Below the pieces are notes generated by a model. The model saw only the letters and a program-made list of their open reading frames with translations. It did not search any database and was not told the origin of the DNA. From Jacaranda mimosifolia (taxonomy: Eukaryota > Streptophyta > Magnoliopsida > Lamiales > Bignoniaceae), in NCBI GenBank assembly GCA_018894105.1, contig CM032128.1, positions 34,123,299 to 34,187,298 of the forward strand: 64,000 nucleotides of DNA, read 5' to 3'. A program made the position numbers and the translations under genes. Shown here piece by piece: positions 14,061 through 26,136 of the stretch; the first letter of the stretch is position 1; each line of letters opens with the position of its first letter.

Positions 14061-15289
14061 TATGTATGTAATAATATGTGAAGACCTAGATAGAGTAGGT
14101 AACCCTGTAATCCAGCATTAGGGTTTGGATTATACTCCTCAAAATTTGGTTCTTTTTAGGTTTTGTTTGGTTGCTTGCAGTCTACCGCAGGCACCTATGC
14201 AGCAAAGTAGTCCACAATTGCTGTAAATTTATTACATTATTAAAACCATAATTAGTGAACTAATTGAGAGCTATTGGGTGGGAGGGGACCATTTGAAGTA
14301 CTATAAATTGAATAAATATTGCATAATTAAAGTCCTTTTTCTCTTTAATTAAGTTTTTAATTAGGGTTTTAGACATTGCTAGCTGATCAACATTTGATTA
14401 ATCCATGAGAAAAGTGACTTAACTCAGAAGTACTATCCATGGAAAACTTGCCTGCCACTGGATGCTGACTATGCAATATATAAATATAAATATATATGTA
14501 TATATAGTTTATATTTAGAGGTTTTTGTCTAGATTATTTTGTAATACCAACATCTTATATTATACTATTTAAAGATTAGATATCTTATAAGCTTGATCTG
14601 GTGCAATATGTTATAAAACATTTTAAAGTATTTTCTGAATTTTTTTGAAAATAAATTTATAATTACCAAAATAAGATATTGTGACCTACAAATTTATTTA
14701 AGAAGAGTAATGGATTTTTAACTTATTTATTTTAATAAAATCTTTTAATTTCGACCATTTTGGTTATAAAATTGACATAATTACTACTATTTTATGACTT
14801 TTATCGTTTACTTTTATAAAATACTTTAAAAAGCTTAGTTTTAAAATAAAATTTAATATTTTTTAAATTAAAAAAAAGTTTAATAAGTGTTTATATATAA
14901 GATTCTTTTAAATAAATTTAATGTAAGACATTCTATGTACGTACGTAAGAGTTTTAAGTAGCTCATAAACTCAAATACATAAGAAAATCCAAATGTGTTG
15001 CTCCTTTGGAAATTACAAGATCTCAATTTAATGATATTTAACAACCTACAAAATTTAGTTTGCTCATGTGCTCATTAACCAAAAATAGATCTTTTACCTA
15101 TGTGTTGGGAGGATGTTATGAATCTTAATCATTAATTAATCCAATAAAATTTAATTTAAATGGTAAAATTATGACCTTAAGATCTAGACCTTATATAATC
15201 TATGCATATACGTATTTATTTATTTATATTTTACACATGCTCAGGCACACACCTCTAAAGTTCGTTCAGTTTTGAACTCCAAACCTCAT

Positions 15290-15304
15290 ACACACACACA
15301 CACA
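15290..15304. repeat. (CA)n microsatellite
   Basis: A short CA dinucleotide run upstream of the NF-YB gene. Confidence 0.8.
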
Positions 15305-15643
15305 TATCTCAAAAGGGCAATGTCGCTCGACAACCAATGATAGTTACTTTTAAAATAATTGATTGCTTATAATTGATATTGATAAATTGTCCACACATTA
15401 TATCTGATCATGTAACAACGCGATCTATATATCACTTTACTAAAAAAAAAAAGCAATAAATTTTACTCTTCAATTTCACCCAAACACTCTCTAACTTACA
15501 ACATCAAAAATATGAAAAAAAAAAAGAAAAAAAAAAAAAGACAAATCTATTTCAAACTCAATAAGTGCAATAGCATATATACTTAGTCGCATCATGTGCT
15601 CACGTCTACAAGTTAATCCCCACCCGTGTGTGCGGCCCCCTTC

Positions 15644-15651
15644 TATATAAA
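15644..15651 (+). promoter_or_regulatory. TATA box of the NF-YB gene
   Basis: TATATAAA lies 78 bp upstream of the NF-YB ATG, in a local stretch richer in C and G than its surroundings. This is good spacing for a core promoter with a short leader. Confidence 0.6.
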
Positions 15652-15728
15652 GTCTCAAGCCCAAGGACATAAGCCCGCAACGTGTCTGTGTTTTACAGGA
15701 TCGAATATAGGTTTCTCCAAACAGAAAC

Positions 15729-16259
15729 ATGGTCGATAATATAAACCCTCGTACTCCAGACAAACAACAAAGAGCCCTTCAATACAGTACTTACCATACA
15801 GCTGCTACAAGTTACGGCGCGCAAGAGGATGAAGCCCTGATAAAGGAGCAAGATCGTCTCCTCCCGATAGCAAATGTGGGCCGGATCATGAAGCAGATCC
15901 TTCCACCCAACGCCAAAATCTCGAAAGAAGCCAAAGAAACCATGCAAGAATGCGTATCAGAGTTCATCAGCTTTGTGACCGGAGAAGCTTCCGATAAATG
16001 CCACAAAGAGAAGAGGAAAACTGTCAACGGAGACGATCTCTGCTGGGCGTTGGGCAGTTTGGGGTTCGACGATTATGCTGAGTCTTTGAAGAGGTATTTG
16101 GTTAAGTATAGAGAGGCAGAAGGGGAGAGGGCTAATCAGAATAAGGCTGCTTCTGGTGGTAATGAGGAAATTAGGGATCATGAGATAAAGAGTACTGGAG
16201 TTTCTAATAATTCTCCTCAACCTTTCAGATTTAATCTAATGGAAAAGAGAAGAATTTAG
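15729..16259 (+). CDS. NF-YB: Nuclear factor Y subunit B (NF-YB5-like)
   Basis: The 176-aa histone-fold subunit of the CCAAT-binding NF-Y complex. It pairs with NF-YC, and the dimer recruits NF-YA or CONSTANS-like partners in the nucleus. Residues about 39-133 form the conserved core: the DNA-contacting start [17 protein letters not shown], then [42 protein letters not shown] and [14 protein letters not shown]. The NGDD and GEASDKC strings are family hallmarks. The Lys in ISKEAKE marks the non-LEC1 class. [15 protein letters not shown] followed by KYREAEGER resembles Arabidopsis NF-YB5 more than the NF-YB2/3 group. There is no intron, as is common in this family. Start: first in-frame ATG after a good TATA box. 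Confidence 0.93.
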   Translation: MVDNINPRTPDKQQRALQYSTYHTAATSYGAQEDEALIKEQDRLLPIANVGRIMKQILPPNAKISKEAKETMQECVSEFISFVTGEASDKCHKEKRKTVNGDDLCWALGSLGFDDYAESLKRYLVKYREAEGERANQNKAASGGNEEIRDHEIKSTGVSNNSPQPFRFNLMEKRRI

Positions 16260-17604
16260 GGCTGTAAGGAAGTTTTAAATTAACCCTTAAATACTTTTAA
16301 GTTGTTAATCATAGATTTCCTATTTTTGCTTATTTTTCTTGGATCTTTTTTTTTTTTTTTTTTTAAAATAAATATACTTTCTTGTTTGGTTTTGGGTTCT
16401 GATTAGGGTGAAAGGGGAAGATCCAGTGGGAGTTTACTGTTGTATGAGTTTCCTGGTATGCTTACTTTTTTGTACTATTTGGGGTTTTTAAAGCTAATTA
16501 TTATGTATATTTTAGTGATCAGTACTGATTATTAAGTATATTGGGAGTTATCTTCTATTGTTTTCTGTGATAATACACACACACACACACTCCAAGTTAG
16601 GGTTAAATTTTTTTCGTGATATATATTTCATCATAGACGGAGCCGGGGCTGAGAGGGGCAGCCGCACACCTCAAAATTTTGAAATTTGATTTTTTAGCTT
16701 GAAAATTTTAAAATATATATTATAATTTTGTCATCCCTCAAATTATAAAATGACCCTTCCTTTTACTGAGGATATACATTTTGCCATTGTTCTTCTTTAT
16801 CATTTCAAATTTACAATATATAATATTTTTGATAATTTAATTTCACTTTCTATAATCAAGATTTCTGGTTTCGTCCTTGTATATGTCCAAGTAGAGAAGT
16901 GAGGATCCTTGTAAATGATATTTGATGAATTGGTCAATTTGGTTCTCACAAAAAAAATGTATTATTTTTAGGCGTTTTTATTTTCATTTTTTATTCTTTT
17001 TTGTTTCTTTAACAATTGTCTGTAACTTCATTAACATATTATAGATGTGGGTCATGGGAGTTAACCCAATACTCAAAATTTCCTTTAACCTACCAGTGTG
17101 ATTCACGAGATTTGAGAGTTCAGTCAATCACGTCATTTACTCTACAACATACATGATGTGTAATCCACACATATATGCACTTAATTAATATCAATGCACA
17201 CAGTCTTTGATGACCGTACGTGTTCTGTAAATGTTAAAAAATTGTGGGAATGTTATAATATCTGGTCATACTTTTGGATAACTAAAAAATTATAGTAAAA
17301 ATTGAGAATATTTTAATTTTTAACCTTCCTAAAATTCTTAACCTTTGGGTACAATGGCTGCTATTCCTATATTGGTAATCTCCTTGGTGTTGAAACCCTA
17401 GATACCATTGGGACCACGTTTGATTTGCTCCAAAAATTCTGGGTTTGTCAGAAACCAAGCTAGCTAGCTAGCTAGGTGCCTATAGCTAGCAATATTGTAT
17501 ATGAATTAGCCAAATTGGATTGAACCATTCGGATCCCATAAGTGTGGAGGATTAATGGATCAATTAATTTATGTTGGGAAAATGAAAGAATGCATATACA
17601 TATG

Positions 17605-17614
<10 letters not shown>

Positions 17615-17637
<23 letters not shown>
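17615..17637. repeat. (GT)n microsatellite
   Basis: About eleven GT units directly after an alternating AT stretch. Confidence 0.85.
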
Positions 17638-18012
17638 ATGGCAGAAATTGACAGCCAAAAAGAGAAATATAGGTGTAGTTAATTATTTCCACAGTTTTTA
17701 GGGTTTCTATAAAGTCCAAATCAATCTCCAAGCTTTATTGAAATTTGACATATGCATACATAATTATTCAATAGTTCTTCCCTTTTTCTTTGGCCTTTTT
17801 GCAAAAACGATGATTTTGAAGCATATTAAAACACAAAATGAAGAATTGATCTTTCATATTTTACACATTTAAAAAGATGATTTATTTTTCAAATTGTTAT
17901 TTTTTATATACTTTGCATGCCTAATTTAATGTTTTTTCACATATATTTTCAAATTTTACGAGAAAAGAAAAAGAAAATTATGCTTCATGTCCCATCCAAT
18001 AACTGTTCATGC

Positions 18013-18791
18013 TAAGGGTGTGATTCAGATTCAGGTTTGGAGGTACCCAAACTGACCCACTCGGATAGGATATTTTTAGTTCCCAAACCCGATTGAGTAT
18101 TTATGGGGGTACTCGAAAATTTTCAGGTGAAGTATCAAGTAGTGGCTTAGGGTACCCGATGTTAGGCTACCCGATAGCTGATCGGGTACCCATTTTATTG
18201 AAAAAGAAAATCTAATTATACATACAAACACAACTTTTGGTTTAATGCCTGTGTTATTGTTTTGTATTTGTTGTAACTTGTAAGACTTTAGATATTGAAT
18301 ATTTGATATGGTTTGTAATGTATTTGGATAATGATTATTTTCTTTGAAAACTTTGTTGGTTTATTTTGGAATTTGTTCAAATGTTTGGGTTTAATGCTTT
18401 TGTGAGTTGTGAATTGTGATGAAATATTATTGTGATATTGTGAAAATGTGAAGTGTGAAGTTGAATTGTAAATTTGTGATGAATAGAGGATAATGATGAT
18501 ATTGACAAAATATTATTGTCAATATATGATTTATATCATATATTAGACATTAATGTTTATATTTAAGTTTTAAAATTACATATTAGGTGGGATTTAGAAC
18601 ATATGAATAATGAAATGTAGTGCTATCATGGTTCACGATAAAAATAAATAATAAATTAACAAAAAATTAATTTTTATCTATTAAAATATATAAAAATTCT
18701 AATGGGGGTCGGGACTCGAGAATCAAAAAATGATACCCGAGCCCTTGGGTACCCGCATAGCTTGGGGGTACCTAACCCCCGCCCACCCCTA
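18013..18791. mobile_element. Non-autonomous hAT-like element with 8-bp target duplication
   Basis: A 779-bp element whose ends are TAAGGGTGTGATTC on the left and the inverse of TAGGGGTGGGCGGG on the right, an imperfect terminal inverted repeat typical of hAT. It is flanked by GTTCATGC (18005-18012) and GTTCATAC (18792-18799), an 8-bp target duplication with one mismatch. Subterminal GGGTACC/GGTACCC strings repeat in both orientations. No transposase is present. Confidence 0.75.
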
Positions 18792-20004
18792 GTTCATACT
18801 AGTCGATGTATGAAAGCTATCATACTTATTATACTTGGCTTTTGATCGAGGGTCATCTAAAGATCATTTTATTTCCAAGCTTCAATAAGTTAGACAGATA
18901 TTGGAGGAGTTAGGAAAGTCAAATTTGAAATGAAACAAAATTTAAGATTGTTGGGAGGAATTTTAGCGAAAATTCTTTGATATTTATGTTAGTATGGGTA
19001 AACATATTGAATGTTAATAGAAGAAAAAATCGCAAGTTGATAATAATGGACATATGTTGGCACTATGTGGCTAGGATATTTATACAGGCTATTGAGACGA
19101 ACTTGTATAGATTATTACCCTACATGAGAGGTTAGGATATTGCCATGTGTCTTAATGGGCAATTCATCTTTCAAGACAAGCCGAGCAAAAAACGCAATTC
19201 CTGAAGTACTTTGATATTTTTAGCTCTTTTCATAAGAACTTTGGGCATTTTGAAACTATTCTCTTCCTTTGCTGCATCAAAAGTCAAATCGCAAGCTTCG
19301 AATAAACAACGAGCAATTATATTAAAATTTGTAATATGAATATATCTTTATGCTTTTGTAGAGATATAAGGTGCCAATTTTACGATTGCATTTCTTAATA
19401 TCATGACCAAAATCAATTCCTACCTCTAGCATCTCTTCCAAGTTGATGTATCTTCTCACATCGAGCTTTGTGTTGGCATCTTCATAATCAAGTTCACGTG
19501 AATCACATCTTGTCCACTCATTTTAATAAGAAAATAATGTAATATGCTAATTGGCCATTTTAATTAAGTTGAGCCAAAATTAATATGGAAATAAAGTTTG
19601 AAAGAAGTACAAAAACACTAATTAAAATCAACAATCAACAAAAGAGGAAAGAGTTTAAATAAATGAATGGAGTAAAGAAGTATATGTCATTGCTACTAGT
19701 CAATATGTAGAGGAATACTGTCATTATTAATCAAAATGTAGAACAATTTTATATAAATAATGCTTTAATTTAATGTAATTCTATAGTAATAGGGTTGAAA
19801 ATCGAATAAATTAATAAAAAAATTATCAATTAAAAGTTCATTCAACAAATGAAATACGATGATGAGCCAAGAAAGTTTTTCAACATAATATAGGATTTCT
19901 TTTTATAACTATTACAATACCTTCATTTTTTTTTTAGAGAGTATCATTTACAGCAAGTTTATAAATTTAATTATCAAATCAAGAAAATCAGTCTCATAAC
20001 AAAT

Positions 20005-20190
20005 AAATAGAATACAAATATCAAATCAAAGAAGATGGAAGTATAAACTCCACAAGACCACAACCAATAAAATACAAATATCAAATCATCAAAAAAGATA
20101 GAAGTACAAACTCCACAAGACCACAACTAATAGAATACAAATATCAAATCAAAGAAGATGAAAGTACAAACTCCGCAGGACTACAATCAA
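20005..20190. repeat. Three-copy tandem repeat, about 60 bp per unit
   Basis: Three successive units built around AATACAAATATCAAATCA and AACTCCACAAGACCACAA with small indels. They sit directly beside the SINE-like head at 20215-20293, so they may be a multiplied part of that element's body. Confidence 0.7.
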
Positions 20191-20214
20191 GAAGCACATA
20201 TAAGATACATACAA

Positions 20215-20293
20215 AGACGCCCATTCGAGTCGAACACGAGACCTTTCACATAATAGGGGAGACTTGATACCACTGAACTATAAGCCATCGAAC
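20215..20293 (-). repeat. tRNA-like SINE head (remnant)
   Basis: The minus strand reads TAGTTCAGTGGTA (A-box-like), then GTGTTCGACTC (B-box-like) about 35 nt later, as in tRNA-derived SINEs. It is not a complete cloverleaf. Confidence 0.45.
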
Positions 20294-20739
20294 CAATACC
20301 TTCATGTTTAAATCTTGAATAAGTGAAATATATAGAACATTCGATTTCTAGATTGGTCGTAAACAATTATTTGAAGGAAAAATTAAAATTAAAATCATGA
20401 AATATTAAATTCTACTTTTTTAATTAATTAAAAGATATTGTAAAATGTTTAAAAATATTACTTCCAACAACAAAATGGGCCCATAAAAGTCCCCAAGACT
20501 TCATAAAATTTGAGAAATTTGGGTACATAATTGGGCCGAACTGTAAACAGATTGGACTGGCAGAGTAGAGATATTCAATTCGATTATTGGGCCAGATTTT
20601 GGGCCAATGTAGGTCCATTTACCGCGCCCTATAAAAGATCTGAGCGACCTAAACGGTACTTACTTTCCAGTTTGAGAAAAGCGCAAATTTAGGGCGGGAA
20701 ATTTCTTCATTTCAATATTTCTTCGCCAATTCCGCACAA

Positions 20740-23700
20740 ATGTGGAGGAGAAACGCACCCAAAGTACGCAATTCACTCATAGTTTCATCTATTACTATAA
20801 GTTGTTTATTCTGCATCGGATTTGTTTGTTTTGTTTTGCTGCTAATAAAGTTTGTTTCTCGATTTGTAGTTCGGAAATAATGCGCAAGCAAACCAAGATT
20901 CTGATCAGAGCATCTCTGGTAAAAATAGGAAAAATTACTATACTGTCAAACTATGATGATTAAAAAGCTTATGATTCTGCTTCCTGGTGTACATTTTGGT
21001 GATTAAGTTATCATTATGTCGGGAGTTTGTTTATGCTATATTGCTAAAATTTTTGGTTCTGCTGTGTGATGTAATTTTGGTAATCAAGTATGATTGTTGT
21101 AGTGTAATTTGCATAGTGTTGATTCTGCTATATTCAACGACAGATTTCGTTATTTTTTATCCTGATAATCTGACAGAAGAGGAGGAAGGTCTGGAGGTTG
21201 AATTGTCGGGAAATGCAATTTCCTTGGGTGGAGCAGGGGACGACAAGGTAAATATTCTGATCAACCATGCATGTAATGGTCAAATGTTCAATTTGGCCTT
21301 TGCATGCATCATTTGAGCTTTTATTGATGGAAATAAGGGTGAAATAAAGCAGCAATTTCACATGAAAATAATAAATTGTTATTCCACAAATTTTTTATTT
21401 GTATATGATGTTTGTTGTTATCATGAAACCTGTAATCAAGTAGTGAGATTTGATTTTTCTTTCTTCTCTCGATTTACTATGCTGTGATAATATGTCATTT
21501 GGCAGGGCGGAATGCAAGTTCTCTCACAGCTTGAGATACTCAGAGGTATTTTCTGTGTCCTGTGATTTATTTCTTCTTTATGCATTTTAGCTATATTGAT
21601 AATTTAGTTGGAGAAAATTAGTTCTGATGCATATCTGCAGATTCTTGTGAGCTTCATTCAACTGAGAAAGAGTCCATCTCATCTCATGAGGTATCTAATC
21701 GTACTCTGAAAGCCGCAATTTTCAATACCATGTCATTTATCTGGAGCTAAATGTGCTGAATAGCTTAACTGAAACTGAAAAATGTGTTTTGTGAGAAAAG
21801 AAGGAATTGAGAAATATCACTTTTACTACCAAGGGAACACGGAAGTTCTCATTTCTTTGCAAGAAAATATTTATAACATGAGATTATTGTGTACATTCAA
21901 TATTAAAATTTTGCTTCTTATGTTTGCTATTTTGTTTTTAAGTCGAATGGTGAGGATATAATAAAAATATGGCACTTAAATTTCCACGGAAGTTCAATGC
22001 TTGTGGTTTTTGTCTCAGAATCTTGTTGTTGGCAGAGAAAAGGAGGTTACCACATTGATGATGAAGTTGAAGATCCTCTTTTCAATGATGGGGATGGTTC
22101 CAGTCACTACATGAGAATTGCCTCTGCTACTGATGCCCAATCCAATGAAGGAATAAACTATCTGCCAACAATGGCTTCAAACTCGGATTCTGATGATGAG
22201 GTATGGTGGTAGGATACTTTCCTTTGCAATATAATAACACACCAAAGGCTGTTGTATTTTTCCTCCGATGAACTGTGCTTTTAATATTGGATTATAACGC
22301 ATCCAGAAAATCAACCCACCTATGCTTAGGAGTGCAAGACAGATGGGTGGCACATGGTCCGAAGGAAGTCGGGAAGCAGACGCCTTAGTTTTTTTAACTG
22401 AAAATTCCAGCTGTTCCTCATCCCATGGTGTGTTTCTCAAAGAAAACAAATCTTCTAAATGCATTCAGCATGCATTTTTGACAAACACAACATGGAAAAG
22501 ATCACATTATATTCCTTCTACTTATGTGCATCACTCACCTTGAGTGTCCCCAAAGCAAGCATGCCTCTATGAAGAATATGTTTCTTGTGTCTGCTCCACA
22601 TCGTTTGATTCCATTATAGTTCCTCATCATGCAGATCATATCTACTCTGAGCTGCCTTTTCCTGATGTAGAGTTGTGGGTTCAACTGATACTTAATGTAC
22701 CTAATACTCAACACTGCAGGAGCAGGTGGCAGGATGAAATCTAAGCCCAGATTTTTATTCCGTTTCCATTCACGTAGGAAAGAAGACCTGTCTTTGGTTG
22801 TCAGTGATGGAACTGGAAGGACATCATCCGAAAATATTGCACTACCAGATGAAATTGGTGCTGCAGCTGATGAAGAAGTGGACAAAGTTTTGGATGAGTC
22901 TCAGCTGATTTTTCATGAAAAAGAATCCAAACATCCACAAAACCACATAATCCCATCTGAACTGGCCCATAAACATGATCTCAACAAGCATTCAATGGCT
23001 GAGTTTCTAGACTGCTACAAAGAGAGGAGTGATCTGCTGCAAGGAAGTTCAGAACTGGTTGGGGTTCTTCAACATTCCTTTTTTTCCCCTCGATCTGTAA
23101 TTTTTATTCAATCTTGTAAAATATGCAGAAGATCAAGAAAACAAGAAGAACATCACAGATGGTTTTAAAAAGTAATACATACCCATTGGGTGATAGAAAT
23201 CTGGATGACAATGACCTATCTGAGACTTTGGATAGTGAACAACTCTTTTGCAGTGATGATGAGGTATTTCCTAGGCCAATGATCTTTCACAGCTCTCATA
23301 ACAATCATTCGATGAATGTAAATTATTCACTTGCTCAACCATTGAACCGGTTGCTTCAGGTGAATAATCTAAAGTCGATTATTCCTAGGACTATGGCCGA
23401 TCAATTTCATGAAGCTTTTGGAGTGGTATCCGTAATTGATGAGAGACCATTGTGGTGGGTACTGAAGTATTGCTTGTCACATTATAGGATATGTATTGCA
23501 ACTCATAAGCCTCATACATATCTTCATGCTGTGAATTGATAAATTATGCAGCAGTGGAATATATGCAAAGTTGCAGCAGGTGATGCAGGCTGAGAAGGAA
23601 AGAGATACAGATCATTTAAAGAATATAAGTGCCATGACCGGTTTCAAGGGTAAAAGCAAACATTGAACATTCCAGTTATCAACATAACATAATTTCTGTC

Positions 23701-24642
23701 CATGTTGCTTTTCTTAGTGTTTTTCCCCCCTCTTTTCAGATGAAAGAATGTGCATTCCTGTCAGAATTTTGTCGACATCTCTGGAAGCAAAGCTGATAGT
23801 TTGTTCTTGCACTACTGTTGAAGATGGAAAGGTTTGCTTACCAACAGAATATCATACTAGACTAAAGAATGTCAAACATACTCTAATTTAGCAGGCAGTT
23901 GTATTTGCTGGAATCCTTTTGAAAATTATGTCCTTTCAAACTCTTGTGGTTGTCTTTATGGAGAAGTCTGAGAATTCTCTAGTAATCATAAAAATTCTTA
24001 GATATCCTCATCTCCTGTGTTGATGCAATATGAAAAAAGGAGCAACAAATGGATGTGACTTAGTGGCTGCATCATTGAATGAACAAAATCTACAATGTTT
24101 TGGCATGTGCTTTTCTACAATACCTGGGAATTAAGTGATTTTGTGTTTTGCCTCAGAACTCATATTGGGAGAATAACTTGCACGATAAATCAAAAGTTGG
24201 GGCAAGGACTTTGACTATCATCTTCAACCCAAGAATGTGTAGTGATGTTGAACTTGAAGTCGGCAACTTGATTCGCATACACCCACCTTGGTAAGAGTTG
24301 CACAAGATGCACTGAGTTTCCCAATTTTATGCTAACTTGAAATTGACTGGTGGCTCAGACAGGTATACCAGTCTTTTTTCAGTAACGCGTCTTATGTTTT
24401 GAATGAGTGCCAAACCAAGAAAGAGCTTTCACAAAAAGTTGATTTATCCTATATAATTTTTCCCCTAGTGCACTTTCTTATATGATACTCAGTAGTGCAT
24501 TATTTTTGGTGGTGTTGCCATTTTTACACTCTTATGAATGCTTTCATGTTATGCTGTCTTCTGGAACAGGAAGGAAGTGCAGGTAAAGGGGAAAGATGAA
24601 GTAATCTTATTATGCTCATATTTTTCCAAGGTCCAGCCTTGA
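20740..24642 (+). CDS. Uncharacterised 13-exon plant protein with OB-fold-like C-terminus
   Basis: I cannot name this gene. Exons by eye: 20740-20763, 20870-20918, 21177-21247, 21506-21545, 21641-21690, 22036-22200, 22307-22427, 22720-23057, 23129-23454, 23552-23649, 23740-23831, 24157-24290, 24570-24642. These give 1581 nt (526 aa) with consistent phases and GT-AG borders throughout. The product starts MWRRNAPK and has a long acidic, Ser-rich N-terminal half (EEEEGLEVEL, NSDSDDE) that looks disordered. Next comes a conserved-looking stretch with MADQFHEAFG (exon 9). The last 100 residues have alternating hydrophobic strands (AKLIVCSCTT, ARTLTIIFNP, VELEVGNLIRIHPPW, DEVILLCSYFSK), as expected of an OB-type beta barrel. 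The IRIHPPW motif recalls the C-terminal region of the DNA-repair scaffold SPIDR; that is a hypothesis from memory. Exon 10 has a tandem NAG acceptor (GCAGCAG). Confidence 0.75.
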
Positions 24643-26136
24643 CAACTTCTGCTTTTGAGTAAACAAGGTGTTGTTGGAGGTGGCCCGGTTTCTATGAATT
24701 CCACTGGATCCTCTATCTTGGGTAAGAGTTCTGAAATTATGTGAGGTTGTAGAAATTTATCCAAATATGAAGTGATCTAAGTTTATTGGTCTTTTAACAC
24801 CATGTTGCTATTATTATATGCTGTTCAACGCTGCACTCATAAGTGCAAACAATTATAAGCACTTGATGCTTAGGAACAACTTCAAATAGCTGTTCAAATG
24901 TGGTTAACAATGGTGAAAAGTCATTGTATTGCATGTGGTGCAATCTGAAGAGAAGCTGGCTATTGTACCAGTATGTATCGCCTAAAAGGATTTTGAAACC
25001 ACAAGGATCGGATTTAATTTATACACTATGCTATTGGATCTTGAATGTGAACTTAATTAAATTTCAGTTATTTTCTGAAAAATCCATTCAGGTATGAATC
25101 CGTTGCCGGATTTCAAGTTTATGTATAATGATGCCTGTGTATAAAATCTGGGCTCCAATTAAAATCCTCATCAGAGACAGTGATGGGATCCGGATCCACA
25201 ATGTAAACTCGATCGGGAGCCGGCAGACACCAAGTCCCAACAGCAACAGGTGATTTTAATTAGGGATATTCGCGGTGATTTGGATCAATCTAAATTCGAT
25301 TCAATTTAATTTATTTTAAATCGGTTTGGATTAGATTGATTAATTTGATTTTTTAATTAAAATATTTGACAAGTTACTATTGATAATTAAACTAATTTAA
25401 TCAATTGATTTGTAAATTTTATTTAGCTATCATATTACACTAATCTTATGGAATTAAGTTAAATTATGTAAGAACACAATTATAAAATTATAAGTCTATA
25501 ATAATTATTCTTATGTATTTGATTTTTAAAGGTGAAAAAATTCTAGATTTAGTTTATTTTAATTTATTTGTGTATTTTACAATTAAGATATATATTTTTC
25601 ATATTATTAGTATATAAATTTCAGTTTGGTTTGTTTTGGATTGGTTTTTGATATTAAAATCAAAAATTGATTCAATCTGATTGATTTTTAGAAAATAAAT
25701 TCAATTCAATAAAAAAAAATTCAAGTTTGATCGATTTTTGATTTTTTGGATCAGTTTATCGATTTTTTTTTTTATTGGGTTAGAATTGAACACTCTTAAT
25801 TTTAACTCGAGTTTAAAGCCCAAAAGCCCAATTTATTTATTTATTTTTTTTTTAAAAAGACCAAAAGCCCAATTCATATCCAAAACTATGATCCAAAGAA
25901 CATGATTGCGTGGGAGCGAAGCCACATCACACAGTTTTTGTTCGTATCCTACGTCACGTGTCCTTAAATCAACCCGCCACGCATTAGGACAAATCTGCCC
26001 TTCTGTTCCCCCGAGAATTACCCGTTTTCTCCCTCAATCAACAGGCTCTATCCCTGTCAACCCTCGTCGTTCCTTTCACTCCCAAATTCAATCCACTCCT
26101 CACCCAATTTCTCCTAATTCCCTCGGCGTCCCTCCC
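24643..26136. other. Intergenic region with 5' flank of ATG18a
   Basis: The 3' flank of the OB-like gene, an hAT-like element (25261-25798), then the ATG18a promoter and leader. The stretch 25906-26136 is open in the ATG18a frame but contains no in-frame ATG, so I treat it as 5' UTR. Confidence 0.55.
25261..25798. mobile_element. Non-autonomous hAT-like element
   Basis: A 538-bp AT-rich element with ends TAGGGATATTC and GAACACTCTTA (imperfect inverted repeats). It is flanked by ATTTTAAT (25253-25260) and ATTTTAAC (25799-25806), an 8-bp target duplication with one mismatch. Internal GATTNNNTTGATTT-like strings repeat on both strands. No coding capacity. Confidence 0.6.

Larger units (their letters stand above)
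4243..15640. other. Gene-poor intergenic region
   Basis: About 11 kb of AT-rich DNA without a convincing gene. Open frames are short and lack recognisable domains. It holds a MITE copy (5638-5899), two short tandem duplications (7573-7667, 8830-8923), a tRNA-like SINE head (about 8004-8096), a diverged repeat rich in GAATTCGA strings (about 9478-9970) and a CACTA-type transposon end (13704). Otherwise I see only low-complexity AT sequence. Confidence 0.6.
16260..20739. other. Intergenic region downstream of NF-YB
   Basis: The first few hundred bases are probably NF-YB 3' UTR and include a T-run and a (CA)n at 16575-16590. The rest is non-coding and holds a (GT)n at 17615-17637, an hAT-like element (18013-18791), a three-copy tandem repeat (20005-20190) and a SINE-like head (20215-20293). 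I see no convincing gene. Confidence 0.55.

Noticed and set aside
20742..20963. A frame starting near the first exon of the OB-like gene
   Set aside because: It overlaps exon 1 in another frame and runs through the intron. The ATG at 20740 gives a spliced product with phase-consistent exons.
25906..26136. N-terminal extension of ATG18a in the same open frame
   Set aside because: The only upstream start is a TTG, and the ATG at 26137 has an optimal context and the family-typical N-terminus.
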